Shown: one piece after another, positions 10,150-21,300 of the stretch
How positions within the stretch are numbered: the stretch's first letter is position 1
Layout: every line of letters starts with the position of its first letter
Source of the DNA: Pyropia haitanensis
Taxonomy: Eukaryota; Rhodophyta; Bangiophyceae; Bangiales; Bangiaceae
Assembly: GCA_008729055.1 (NCBI GenBank)
Contig: SDUX01000010.1
Location: 3,797,090 to 3,861,089 of the forward strand
Direction of reading: 5' to 3'
Length of the DNA stretch: 64,000 nucleotides
The notes under the pieces: generated by a model
Told to the model about the DNA's origin: nothing
Database searches by the model: none
What the model saw: only the letters and a program-made list of their open reading frames with translations
Made by a program: the position numbers and the translations under genes

Positions 10150-12456
10150 ATGGCGTCCGCGTTGCGGCGGGTGCTGGTCCTCAACGCCGGCAGCAGCTCC
10201 CTCAAGTACCGCCTCTTCTGCGTCGACGCGGGCGGCACCGCCGTCGGCGGGGTGCTCGCGTCGGGCGCCGCGACGGGCATTGGCGACACCGCCGCGGGGG
10301 TGCTCCACGCCAATGGCGTGACGGTGCCGCTGCTGCCGGGCGGGGGTGGCGGCGACGGCGGCCACGCGGCGGCCCTCCGGGCGGTGCTCGCCCGCCTGGC
10401 GCCCGCGCTCGGCACCCCCACCGGCGGCACGGGGCTGGCGACGGCGGGCGGCGGCGGCGCCGCCGCCGCGCCGACGCTCGCGGTGGGCCACCGCGTCGTC
10501 CACGGGGGCGCCCACCTGACCCGCGCGGCGGTCGTCACGCCCGCCGTCACCGACGCCATCCGCGCGGCGACGCCGCTGGCGCCGCTGCACAACCCCGCCA
10601 ACCTGGCGGGCATGGACGCGGCGGCCGCCGCGACCGGCGGCGGCGTCCCCCACGTGGCCGTCTTTGACACGGCCTTCCACGCGACGATGCCCGCCGCGGC
10701 GGCAACGTACGCGCTGCCCGCGGGGCTCGCCGCCGCCCACGGGGTGCGGCGGTACGGCTTCCACGGCACCAGCTACGCGTGGGCGGCGCGGCACCTCGCA
10801 ACGTCCATGGGCGTTGACCGGCGCGACCTCAACGCGGTCGTCCTGCACCTCGGCGCCGGCGCGTCGGCGGCGGTGCTCCGGGGCGGCGCGTCGGTCGACA
10901 CGTCCATGGGCATGACGCCCGGGGAGGGGCTGATCATGGCCACCCGCGCGGGTGACCTGGACGCGGGCGTCGTCACCTACCTGATGCGCCACGTTGGCAT
11001 GACCGCCGCGGACGTGGAGGACCTCCTCACCCGCCGGTCGGGGCTGGCGGGCCTCGCCGGCACCCCCGACATGCGGGCGGTGCTGGCCGCGGCCGACGCG
11101 GGCGACGCCGCCGCCCGCCTCGCGCTCGACGCGTACGTCCACCGGGTGCGGCGGTACCTCGGCGCGTACCTGGTCGAGCTGGGCGGCGAGCCGCACGTGC
11201 TCGCCTTTACGGGGGGGGTGGGGGAGGGCGCGCCGCGCATCCGCGCGGCGGTGTGTGCGGGCCTCGAGCGGCTCGGCCTGGCGGTGGACGCGGCGGCCAA
11301 CGAGGCGGCCGCCGCCGCACCCGTCGGGCAGGTCGTCACGCCCATCTCGGCGGCGGCCAGCCGCATCCGGGTGGTCGTTGTGCGGACGGACGAGGAGCGG
11401 GAGATTGCGATGCAGGTGGTGGAGGTGCTCCGGGGGGAGGGGGGGGGGAAGGGGGGGGGGGGCGAGCGCCGCGGCGGGGGGGTGACGCATCCGCCGGCGT
11501 TTTGGTGGGGCGGCGGTGGGGGGGTGGGGGGGGGGGGGGGGGGGGGGGCCACGCAATTGGACGCTGTCGGCCTCTGTCGTGGCACGGGGTGGGCGACGCG
11601 CGTGTGCGTCGAGGCACCCTCGTGGCAGAGTCGCGGACCGTGGGTGGAATGCCGTGACGGTCTGTGGGGCACGGGAGGTGGTAGCGGCGCACCGGCCGCC
11701 GCCGCGCTCCCGCGGCCGCCTCGCGCCGCGCGGGCGGACGCTGTGTGGGGCGCGGCGGGGCCCGCCACCCCCGCACGGGGCGGCGTGGCAGCGCCCACCC
11801 CGCGGCGCCGCCCCGCGGCGGGGCGGCGGCGGCGGGCGGGGCCCCCCCCAGGCGGCGGCGGCGGCGGCGGCTGCGTCGCCGCCGGGGCGGCCCGCAGGGC
11901 GCGGCCTTGGCCGCCGCACGCGGCAGTCCGGTGGGGGTCCACCACCGGAACCGCCGGCCGCGCTGGCCGGTCGCCGCCGCTGCCGGGTGGTACGCCGCGC
12001 CGCGGAGCGGACGCGGATGGGCCGCGCGGCTCGGGGGAGGAGGACGTTGGGGGGGGGGGGGCGAGCGGGAGCGCGTGTGGCCGTTGGCGGCGGCGTCGCG
12101 CCGACGCCCGCCGACGGGGGTGTGGCAACGCCAGTCGCCGCGGCAGCCATCCCCACGCTCCCCACCACCGCCGTCGCCACGGCCGCCGCCGCCGCCGCCG
12201 CCGTTCCCGGCAACCGTATCGTGGACGGGTGGGGTTGTTGTTGCCGTTGCCGTCGGGCGACGACGCCGTCGCTTCCGCCATCAGCCACCGCCAGCGAGCG
12301 GTAGTAGGCAAGGCACCGTCACGGAACACACCGCCGACGGCCGCTCGTTCCTTGTTCCTATGGACAAAAAGAAAGTTTTCTGGGACACATGCCTCAAAAG
12401 TGTACGGCGCAGTACGTCGGCGTACCATAAATTCGAGGTCTGAGACCCCCCCCTAG
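10150..12456 (+). CDS. ackA: Acetate kinase; 3' end read through a probable homopolymer error
   Basis: Acetate kinase makes acetyl phosphate from acetate and ATP, or the reverse for fermentative ATP. Signatures of the family are all present: NAGSSSLKY at residue 11, GHRVVHGG, FDTAFHATMP, RYGFHGTSY, the SMGMTPGEGL-MATRAGDLD block and FTGGVGE. The asparagine of the usual LGNGAS is Ala here (HLGAGAS). The family domain ends near 11430, about 430 codons, the normal length. Beyond it the frame stays open to 12456 as Gly/Arg-rich sequence, which is unlikely to be real. A TGA at 11483-11485 is reached if one of the G runs at 11432-11462 is off by one. The ATG at 10150 gives a bacterial-like start, but the frame is open from an ATG at 9781, so a 123-residue organelle-targeting extension is possible. 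A bacterial origin or Chlamydomonas-like organellar role is inference. Confidence 0.9.
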   Translation: MASALRRVLVLNAGSSSLKYRLFCVDAGGTAVGGVLASGAATGIGDTAAGVLHANGVTVPLLPGGGGGDGGHAAALRAVLARLAPALGTPTGGTGLATAGGGGAAAAPTLAVGHRVVHGGAHLTRAAVVTPAVTDAIRAATPLAPLHNPANLAGMDAAAAATGGGVPHVAVFDTAFHATMPAAAATYALPAGLAAAHGVRRYGFHGTSYAWAARHLATSMGVDRRDLNAVVLHLGAGASAAVLRGGASVDTSMGMTPGEGLIMATRAGDLDAGVVTYLMRHVGMTAADVEDLLTRRSGLAGLAGTPDMRAVLAAADAGDAAARLALDAYVHRVRRYLGAYLVELGGEPHVLAFTGGVGEGAPRIRAAVCAGLERLGLAVDAAANEAAAAAPVGQVVTPISAAASRIRVVVVRTDEEREIAMQVVEVLRGEGGGKGGGGERRGGGVTHPPAFWWGGGGGVGGGGGGGATQLDAVGLCRGTGWATRVCVEAPSWQSRGPWVECRDGLWGTGGGSGAPAAAALPRPPRAARADAVWGAAGPATPARGGVAAPTPRRRPAAGRRRRAGPPPGGGGGGGCVAAGAARRARPWPPHAAVRWGSTTGTAGRAGRSPPLPGGTPRRGADADGPRGSGEEDVGGGGASGSACGRWRRRRADARRRGCGNASRRGSHPHAPHHRRRHGRRRRRRRSRQPYRGRVGLLLPLPSGDDAVASAISHRQRAVVGKAPSRNTPPTAARSLFLWTKRKFSGTHASKVYGAVRRRTINSRSETPP
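11432..11548. repeat. G-homopolymer cluster
   Basis: Runs of 6, 10 and 12 G at 11432-11462 and further long runs at 11517-11548, located just past the conserved end of acetate kinase. They are the likely cause of the missing in-frame stop, and could form G-quadruplexes. Confidence 0.7.
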
Positions 12457-12500
12457 GAGTGGGGTTTGGAACAAGGTTGTCAAAAATCTAACCATTTTTG

Positions 12501-12528
12501 TTCCTGCTTTGATCAATCTATAAATTAA
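12501..12528 (+). repeat. AT-rich direct repeat, copy 1
   Basis: Core GCTTTGAT-AATCTATAAATTAA preceded by TTCCT. It matches copy 2 at 13466-13494 except for one inserted T and one C/T change. Possibly the remnant of a small mobile element or duplicated regulatory module. Confidence 0.6.
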
Positions 12529-13465
12529 ATCAATACACTTTTGATTATTACTTTATTTACGTTTTGCGTACGTCAATTACACCATGTAAGTTGTCCCGGT
12601 CGGTGTGAACAAGTGCGACGACTGTCAGAAAGCTTTGCGGCTGACCATCTATGCACCGGCGCCAGCCCGGCGCTGTGGCCACCGCCCGGCCGCTTCGAGA
12701 ACGCGCGCCCTTCCTGCTTGCCACCCACCTCGACAGGGGGCCCCTCGCTGACCTTCTTTGGTTACGGGAGCTGGCTTGGTTTTGTGGACGAGCTTAGTCG
12801 AGTGGTACTACCAGGTGGGTCACCTGCAATGGCCACTGGCGCGGGATTGCCTGACAGGTCAACGGGCGCTGGGGCAGCCAACCTGACGGCGGAAGCGGGG
12901 TCAGCCCACACGTCGAGAGGCACTGAGGGTGGCAGCGCGCCCTTCAGAGGCGGGCTACCAGGTGCGTCTGCACGAGCTGGAAGAATCAGGGGGGGGCACC
13001 GGCGTGAGGACAGGTGGCGGATGAGGGAGGGAATGCGCGCGCCACAGCCGCCCATCGGTGGCACGAGGGTGCCTGCGGTGGCCGGTAAGGGAGTGGGATG
13101 AGGAGATGTGGGGGGTGCGGCGGCACGGCGTCAGGTGGCGCCGTGAAGCTCCCCGCTCCGAGCCGTGGCGTCGCGTGCGGTGCGGCGTAGCGGCCGTGCA
13201 TTCCCCGTGTCTAGTGCAGCCCAGCCGTCATCCCGCAGCGTCGGCTGGGTGCACTGAAGAGCGGGGGGGCCGCACCTGCCCTGACGTCGGCGTGGAGCGG
13301 ATGCGATGGAACACCCCGAGTTGTTGCAAGCCGAGGCGGCCCCAGGAGGAAAGGATCTGGCCTGCTGCCATCGTCTGATGAGAACAAGTATGAAGTGGAT
13401 CGGACTTGTGAAGAACGTGCATGATCACAGTACAGCGATTGTTGTTGGTCAAATTAAACTCGCTG

Positions 13466-13494
13466 TTCCTTGCTTTGATTAATCTATAAATTAA
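13466..13494 (+). repeat. AT-rich direct repeat, copy 2
   Basis: Second copy of the core at 12501-12528, 965 bp downstream and in the same orientation. Flanking AT-rich DNA on both copies is only loosely similar. Confidence 0.6.
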
Positions 13495-14062
13495 TCCATA
13501 GAATAATTGAAAAATTATACGTATACATTTTTTCCGTGACAATCGTGGTTCGCACGCCGTTGCAGCGCCGAGTGCACGCTCAGACGGCGAAAGTTTGATC
13601 CGCGGACGTTCGCGAGTTTGACACCACTGCGCTGCCGCGCAGCTCTTGCCCACCGGCTTCTCCCAAGAGGGACTTTGACTGAAATTTACCAAAATCAGCG
13701 CAATTCTTGAACCTTTTGGCGACATACTGGCTCACGAAGTCCTCTAGACGATCGCCCTGTCTGGACCCGCCCTCGTCACTCTGCGCCTTCCCCCTTTCTG
13801 TGCGGCCTGCTTCGCGTTCCATGGGAGTGCGCCCCCCGCCTCTCCTTCCCCCCCCCCGGAGTGCCTGTTTGCCTTTACGCCTCCACGCTCATCGCGGGTG
13901 ACCACGTTGGCAACCGCTCCACGCGTGGTGTGCGGCTCACCGGCCGTCTGCGCCGTTTTTGGCGAGTCTCTACGCCACGGCACCACAGCGGGGGCGGGTC
14001 TGGTTACCCCCCCCCCCCCCGCCCGTCCCCCCCCTGCCCCAGTGCCTTTCGCGCACCACACT

Positions 14063-14286
14063 ATGCGGCGCACGCTGCTCATCACCGCCGGCTATGACCA
14101 CTCCCTGCGCCAGTGGGATGGCGCGTCCGGCACGCTGCTGCGCAAGACCGCCACCGAGACGCACGTGATCCGGCTGGCGCTCGCGCCGCCGCCCCCCGCC
14201 TCCCTGCCCAGCACCCCGTCGCCGCCGCTGACCGCGGCGCCGCGCCCCACCGGCGACGACGATGACGATGGCGCGTACACGCGCGG

Positions 14287-14342
<56 letters not shown>

Positions 14343-14718
14343 TCCGCCCCTTCTACCCTCCCGCCGGCCGGCCGCCGCCGCCGCCGCCGCAGCAGCCGCC
14401 GCCGCCGCCGACCCCCCCCCCCCCACCGTCGGCGGCGCCCGCGCCGCCAGCGCAGCTGCTGCTTGCCGTCGGCAGCACCGGCCGCATCCCGCTGTACGAC
14501 GTTGCGTCCGCGACGACGACGCCGATGGGCGTCCTCGACGGCCACCGGGGCAACGTGACGGCGCTGGGGTTCTTTCCCTACGGCTCGGGCATGTACTCGT
14601 CGTCGGATGATGGGTGCGTGCGGACGTGGGACAGCCGCGTGCCGGGGGGGGCGGCCGGCATGGTCGGGGGTGGCCAGGGCGGCGGCGGCGGCGGTGGCGG
14701 CGGCGGTGGCGGCGGTGA

Positions 14719-14766
<48 letters not shown>

Positions 14767-15613
14767 GGACGGTGGTGGGGACGGGTCCTCCCCGCCTGCG
14801 CCTGGCGCGGACGGCATGGCCGGCGCAGAGAGGTTGGTGCTGCCGCACGGCGCCGCCGTCTGTGACGCGGTCATCCACCCGTCGGGCGCGGAGCTGCTCT
14901 CGGTGGACATGGCTGGCGTGCTGCGGGTGTGGGATGTGGGCACGGGCAAGGTCGTCACGGCGCTGCGGCCGTCAGACGGCCCGCCCGCCGCGGGCCCAGC
15001 CGGCGGCGTCGACGACGGTGGGACCGCCGCGGCGGCGGCGGCGGCGGCGACCGCGCCTGGCGTGCGGGGCAAGCACCTGCTGTCGGCGATGGCGCTCTCC
15101 CCTGACGGCCGCACCCTGGCCGTAGCCAACAACGCGGGCATCCTGTACGTGTACGACACGGGCGGGGACGGGTCGGGGTCGTCGTCGCACGTGTCCCTCC
15201 GGCTGCGCGGCGCGTTCCCGGCCGCCCGCCGGTACATCCTCCGCATGGCCGTGTCGCCCGCGTCGGACGTCCTCGCCGCCGCGTGCGACGACGGCACGGT
15301 GCGGCTCTTTGACGTCCGCCGTCCGTCGTCGGGGGGGGGGTTGGGCCTCGCCGACGGGTCGGGCGGGTGGGTGGAGGGCGCCGACGCGGGCGTCGCGGGC
15401 GTGCAGCCGGTGGCGGTGCTGGCGGGCGGCCACCGGCGGTGGGTGTGGGACGTGGCGTTTTCGGGGCCCGACGGGCGGTGGCTCTACACCGCGGGCAGCG
15501 ACTACAAGGCGCTGTGCTGGGACCTGGGGCGCCGGCAGGTGGTGCAGGAGTTTGTGGGCCACCAAAAAGCGTGCGTCGCGCTCGCGGTGGCGGAGGTTGG
15601 CGGGGATGTATAA
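14063..15613 (+). CDS. LST8: LST8, WD40 subunit of TOR complexes, with long polyglycine insertions
   Basis: 516 residues against about 310-330 in other eukaryotes. LST8 is a seven-blade beta-propeller that binds and stabilises the TOR kinase domain. The opening MRRTLLITAGYDHSLRQWD and the ending RWVWDVAFSGPDGRWLYTAG ... FVGHQKACV match LST8 rather than generic WD proteins. The extra length is low-complexity insertion between blades: a Gly run at 14283-14340 followed by a Pro run, and a second Gly run at 14679-14765. Both sit in loops, so the propeller is not interrupted. The ATG at 14063 directly precedes the conserved start and is chosen over an in-frame upstream ATG. Single-exon. Identity is fairly secure. 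Confidence 0.92.
14283..14340 (+). repeat. (GGC/GGT)n encoding polyglycine in LST8
   Basis: Trinucleotide tract read as consecutive Gly codons within LST8, between blades 1 and 2. Confidence 0.85.
14679..14765 (+). repeat. Second (GGC/GGT)n polyglycine tract in LST8
   Basis: Imperfect GGC repeat with a few GGT and GAC codons, inserted between the blade containing CVRTWDSR and the next. Confidence 0.85.
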
Positions 15614-17224
15614 TGGATGGGGGGGGGGTGGGCGTGGATGCGGGCTCGACGAGCGTGTCGACTGCGCCAGGGAGCATGTGCCTTTGCCCACTGTGACTGT
15701 GTCCGCGCGTTCCTCCCACTTTCTTTTTCCCGTGCCCCCAGCCTTGCTAGCAGGCACACCACCGAACCACACCGAGCCAAGGCGGCGCGCAGCCGACGCG
15801 TCCCGCGGTCACCGCCGACTGGCGATAGTGGCTCAGTGGGTGCACCTCGACCGGGTGGCGACATATGCGCCGCCGCTACCTTGTATGCCATCCCCCTCCC
15901 CCGCCCCCCACCAACCCTTGCCTGTTTCTGCGCGTGGTTGCTGCCGCACTCTGGCGCCGTCGGGGTGCATGACGGGTGCGCCGGCTCGCCGCGGCTCCGT
16001 GGCAGCTGCCCACACCAGACCAGAACCGCCGCACGGAATCCCGCGCAGCGGTTTGCGAAATCTCGATCGGTGGCTCTCGTTGAAGGGCGGTAAATGCGCA
16101 CCGGGAGACATGAATCACGCTGGCCTCTTGCCAGATTTGGACAATGTATCGAAAATCGAAGACACCAAGGTGTGGAGCCCACGGCGGGCGTTCCAGTCCC
16201 TTGCCGCTGCCCCCGCTTGTCCACCCACCGCTGAGGTCATGCGTCCGGCAGGGACAGGCCGACCAACAGCTGGGCCGCCACATCGGCTGGGTTGCCCCCG
16301 TCTGGAGCGGTTGGGGTCGCCTGAATTGCCTGGTGCCGGTCCAGCTGTTGGTCGGGGCTGTCGCTGTCGCGTGGGATCCGTCGGGGGTAGGAGAACCCGG
16401 CGAGGTGCCTCTCTCTCTGGGTGGGAGCTCTCCTGCAGGGGTGGCAGGCAGGGGGGGGCCGGTGGTGGGGGGCCCGTTGTAGTGGAACACTTTGTGCCGT
16501 GACAATGCTTATCTCTTCTTGCGCCCCCGACATGCGCCCGTGCAGAACCCGTCTATGTGCTCTTCAGTAGCGCTTGAGACGTATGGGACCTTCCTCACTT
16601 CTTCCTGTGCACACTGGGGGAAGAGAAGGGAGACGTGCCTCGTCGTTCTCACGGTGCCAGGGGTACGGATGGACGGACATCCACAAAGCGGAGACCGATA
16701 CGAGGCGCGGCGCAGTTGCAGGGAGCTACGCGACCGAGTCGAGGATTGACGGTGTGAAGGGCGCCCATCTGTCTGGCCATTCTGGCAGGCCGCGGGGAGA
16801 CGCGGCTGCATCGCGAGCACGTGATGCAACTGGGGTGCCGTTGCGGGGTGCACACTGTTTGGGTTGTAGATTCACCCGCACTCTGAACCATCCGCATGGG
16901 GCAGAGCGGTGCCGTAGCGCTGGCCACGGCTGCCCCACCGCCACGCATCCCGTCCGCGCCCGCGACGGAGCCGCGGCAGCAGGGAGTGACACGCTATTTG
17001 GATGCCGTCTAGCCACCCAGTTGCTCACCCGCGTGCGACCTGCGCTCCGCACCAGCAGCACCCTTGTCGCCGCCCCCGCCCCCTCCCCTCGCGTTTGTCA
17101 CCTCGGGCCTGCTTGCTGGTAGTTGGCTGCGCTGTCTCCCTCTGGCCGTCTCAGCCCCTCCCCGCCCCCCCCCACCCCCCGCGCGCTTCTTTGCCGTCGG
17201 CAGCGCTCACTTTTCTCTTTTGCC
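15614..17224. other. Intergenic, nothing recognised
   Basis: 1.6 kb between LST8 and the SDR gene. Open frames on both strands are short and give no family resemblance. The last 100 bp before 17225 are C/T-rich, as in other 5' flanks here. Confidence 0.45.
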
Positions 17225-17962
17225 ATGGCTGCCGCCGGCACGGCGGTAGTGTTTGGCGCGTCGGGCAACGTCGGCCGCGCGGCTGCGCTGGGCCTCCTCA
17301 CCGCGGGCTACCGGGTGGTGGCGGTCTCGCGGCGGTTGTCGGGCCTAGACAAGCTCCGCGGCCTGGCGCCCGACGACGCCACCGGCCGCCTCGTCGGCGT
17401 CGCGGCCGACGTGGCCACCCCCGCCGGCCGCTCGTCGGTGCTCGACGCGGTGGACACGGCCGGCGCGCCGCCGCTCACGGCGGTCGTCTCCTCCTTTGGG
17501 CCGTGGCTGGTGACGCCGCCCATGAGCGCCGTCCCCGCCGACACGTACGCGGGCCTGTGGGAGAGCAACCTCCACCCCCACTGGCACGCGTGGGCCGCGC
17601 TGGCGCCACGGATGGCAAAGGCTGGCGGCGACGCGGCCTATATCATCGTGTCGGGCGCGGCGGGGGAGGCGCCAGGCGCAACGGGCCTCGTCGGCGTAGC
17701 GGCCGCCGCGCTCTTTGCGCTCACCCGGTGGGCCATGGCCGAGGCGGACACCTGGGGCGCCGCCGGCGCGGGCGTCACGGAGCTCCGCATCGCCCTCCGC
17801 GTCGAGGACGACGCGACGGTCGACGCGGGTGACGCGACCGAGGGGGACGACATCAAGCGGTCTAGCACGTTTGCGCCCGTGTTTCCCGCGCTCGTGTCGG
17901 CCGCGCGGCGGGGGGAGACGGTGCGGCTCGACGCGGCGGAGTTCAAAAAGATTGTCGGCTAG
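17225..17962 (+). CDS. Short-chain dehydrogenase-like protein lacking the YxxxK motif
   Basis: 245 residues, the usual length of a single-domain SDR. The nucleotide-binding turn is clear (VVFGASGNVGRAAALGLL, residues 8-25), followed by VVAVSRR and a VAADVATP segment where SDRs read D-V. The central strand is VVSSFGPW, and the catalytic-Ser strand is AYIIVSGAAG. After this the usual Tyr-x-x-x-Lys is missing: the equivalent helix reads GLVGVAAAALFALTRWA. It therefore probably binds NAD(P) but may not be a normal oxidoreductase. The ATG at 17225 (GCCATGG) is chosen because the fold starts at once; 34 in-frame codons upstream are low in conservation. It is convergent with RSH, about 430 bp away. 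The substrate is unknown. Confidence 0.8.
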   Translation: MAAAGTAVVFGASGNVGRAAALGLLTAGYRVVAVSRRLSGLDKLRGLAPDDATGRLVGVAADVATPAGRSSVLDAVDTAGAPPLTAVVSSFGPWLVTPPMSAVPADTYAGLWESNLHPHWHAWAALAPRMAKAGGDAAYIIVSGAAGEAPGATGLVGVAAAALFALTRWAMAEADTWGAAGAGVTELRIALRVEDDATVDAGDATEGDDIKRSSTFAPVFPALVSAARRGETVRLDAAEFKKIVG

Positions 17963-18389
17963 CTGATAGGCCCGGCTAGGGAGGGAAGGGGGGGACCTGG
18001 CACGGCGGCAGAACGGACGTTCTTGCAGTCGCTGGCACAAGGTGGTGACACAGCCGCTTGTTGAGCGGGGTTGGAACACCAAGAGAAGATGAATATACAT
18101 TATACACGCGTGTCCGCTCTCGAGCACAGAGAAGAAAACACAGAAAACGGGCAGGACGCCCCGACAAAATAAAATAAGCCCGAGAGAGCATACACGACAG
18201 AGAGGTGGAAAAAACGAAACAAGCGCCCATGTGCAAAAACTACAAATAACACAGCACGGCCGTGCGATAGAAAAAAGATGGCAAAGAAAACACGGTGTCG
18301 TGAGAAGGGAAAATGCAAGACGAATAGCCAAGAGAAAGAAACACACATAAAAACCCCAATGCCCAGGTCAGACTGTCCAAACCCCTACT
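17963..18389. other. Convergent 3' region (SDR / RSH)
   Basis: 427 bp between two stop codons. From about 18070 to 18370 the plus strand is A-rich, that is T-rich on the RSH strand, matching the T-rich tail seen after other genes here. It presumably contains both 3' UTRs. Confidence 0.5.
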
Positions 18390-21300
18390 CTACTGCTCGT
18401 CATCCAGGTCGTCCAAGTTGTCAAGGACGTCAGCTGGCTCGGCCTCCACGGGCGCACGCCCGTTCCCAGAGGCGCCGTTGCGGGCGGCCTGCTCGCTCGC
18501 TGCCTCAAGGCTGGCCAGGTAGTTCGCGTCACCGTCAATCTCCACCTCGCTGCGCTGCAGCTCGTGTCGACCCAGCGCGTGCGCCTGGGCGGCAAAGGTG
18601 GAGCCACCACCACGAGAGCCGCCGCCACCACTCCGACCGTCAGACCCCTCGGCGGGGGACGAGGCGGACGACCTCGGGGCTGTCGCTCCGTTCATGGATG
18701 ACACCGTCCCGTTCGATGAGTACTGCCATTGCGGCGACGGAGGTCGGCGCTCCGACGGAGCCGCCTCAGGCAAAGATGATCCCTTCCCCTTCTCATCCGC
18801 AGCCTCCTGCAGCCCCCGCCGCGTCGCAGGACGGGCACGCCCATTAGATGGCGACCCCGCCGATGCGCCCGTCCTTCCAGCGCCCGCCACGTCCATGTCA
18901 AACGAGTGCGGCGGCGGGGAGTCAAACGGGAAAAATTCGGCGCTCTCGTTGGGACCCACCCGCCGGGACGCCAAGATGTCGTCGCAAGCGCGGAAGCAGT
19001 CGAGCAGGTTCTGTAGCTCCACCGTGTCCTCGACCAGGATCTCAAACGCTAGAGTCGCCGTCCCAGCCTCCAGGTTGCTCACCGTCGAAGCCCGGCGGAT
19101 GCTCTTGCCACAGTTGGCCACCAGCCCCGACACATACGACAGCAAACCGTCACTGTCGCGCGCGGTGAGGACCAGTCGCGCGGGTTGGCACGCGCGCCCG
19201 CCCACGTACCCGCTGGCCACCACAGTCTGATTGGGTGCACCATTGGGAGACGCCGCTCCAGGTGCACTAACTTGCGGCGAAACGGCAGGCGGTGACGCCG
19301 ACACGGCCGAACCAGGTTGGCCAGACGGAGACCACCGGACACCAACCGCTCGGCTGGGCGCATCGCGCAGCACCTGCGTCATGCGGTCGCAGTGGAGGCG
19401 GTGCACAAGTACAGACCCGAAAGCCGTACGCACACCCATCACCTGGTCCCCGCGCACAGGATGACAGCAGCTAGCCAGTTCCACAACGCCCTGCTTCGGC
19501 CGCGGTGCAAACACAGGTGGTGACTTGGATTCCGTGTCCCGCGGCCGGGAAGCGTCGGATGATCGCGCTCCCGCAGTCGAGGCCTTGTCGTCCACACCAC
19601 TGGAGGAAGATGGCAGTGCTGGCGTAGACGACGGGAATGTACGACCCGCAAACTGCTGTGTGATCAGCGACTTGAACAGGAGCTGCTCGCGCTCGCTTCG
19701 CCGCGGCTGGTCCGCAGGCCCAAAGTGGGGACCGTCGTTGGCGGTTGGTCCATCATCCCCATCCGACACGCCACGGGTAGAGTGTTCGTACACGCTCAAC
19801 CGGCGGTCCCGCAGCAGCGATAGTACCACGTCCTCCATCAGCGGCGATGGGCCCCCGTCCGGCCCGTCCACCCCAATCACTCGCCGCCCCTGCGCTATGG
19901 CGAGGTACACATCCCCGGTACTGCGCATCTCCCGCAGCTCCCTCCCGTCGCCCGACGAGGACGGGGTGGCAGAAGAGAGAGACACCAGAGAGCCGCTCGA
20001 CGAGGAGGGTGATAGAGGCACGTCGATTGACGACAATGGCGAGCCAGGCGTCGGCGGTGATGCAGCGGCGGCAGCAATGACCGCAGACAGACGGGGGAGC
20101 AACTCGGCGAGTGCAGCTTCAGAGGGCAACGGTTCAAGCCGCCGCCGTGCCGCCTCCTGCAGAAGACGACGCCCGCGATTGATGAACTTTTCCCGCTCCC
20201 GTACGCGGAGGAGCTGGCGAATCTTTTGCCGAGCGGTCCGCGACTTGGCGTACTGCACCCAGTCTGACGATGGGCCTGTAGCCGTGGCGCTCGTGATGAT
20301 CTTCACCAGGTCGGCGTTGTGCAGCTTGTAGCCAAGGCCCACTATACGGCCATTCACCTTGGCACCAATCATCCGGTGCCCAATGTCCGAGTGGATCCGG
20401 TACGCCACGTCGACGGGCGTCGAGTCCTTCGGAAGGTCAATGATCATGCCCCGCGGCGTGAAGACAAACACACGGTTGCCGAGCAGGTCCGAACGCACCG
20501 CGTCCACCAGGTCCCGGGACGAGTCGGAAAACTCGTCACAGTACTCGCGGATGGACTTCAGCCAGAGCATCGTGCGGCGCCGCCACTCCCCTTCCTTCAC
20601 CCCCGCCGCAGGCGTGGCAGGTGCCAGCGACGAGGAGAGGTTGCAGCGGCCAGGGTGTGCCTGGAACAGCTCCGCTGCGATGCCCTCCTCCGCCACCCGG
20701 TGCATGGTAGACGTGCGGATCTGCACCTCGAGAGGAAAAAAACCCAGCTCTGGCCCCGGCAGCACCGTCGTGTGCAGAGACTGGTAACCGTTGGGCTTGG
20801 GAAACGCAATGTAGTCCTTCACGCGACACGGCAGCGGCTTCCACAGGGAGTGCACCAGCCCCAGGATGTGATAGCAGACATTCTTCTCGTACACGGGCGT
20901 GACGATGCCACCCGTGCTGACCTCCGACGATGCCGACCGTACCGCAGCCGCCGCCGCCAGTGCCACATCCTCGGTCGCGTCCGGTGCCAGCTCAACAACC
21001 ACCCGTAGGGTGGCAACGTCGAGCATTGTATCCAACGACTCGCCCCGCTGCATCTTGCGATAAATCGCGTACAGCTCCTTCGTAGACGACAGCACGTGCA
21101 CGGCCGCCAGCATAGGACGAAGCACCACGTCGCGCTGCAGCAGGTCGGTCAGCAGGTCTTCCGCCTTGGTCAAGTAGAAATCAAAGCGGGCGCGACGAGT
21201 GAAGAGCGCCAGCTCCGCAGCCGTGTCCCGATACTCCTGCGGGTAGCGAAACTTGAAGGAGAGGTCCTCCAGCTCGGTCTTGATCCGCCGCATACCCAGC

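Larger units (their letters stand above)
12457..14062. other. Intergenic with two AT-rich repeat copies
   Basis: No recognised gene in 1.6 kb. Two islands of AT-rich DNA (about 12460-12570 and 13380-13545) stand out from the GC-rich background and share a near-identical 28-29 bp core. The stretch from 13898 is in frame with LST8 but has no conserved residues before the ATG at 14063, so it is treated as 5' UTR. Confidence 0.45.

Noticed and set aside
10063..12288. 741-codon minus-strand frame opposite acetate kinase
   Set aside because: Antisense of an unmistakable acetate kinase; no domain of its own.
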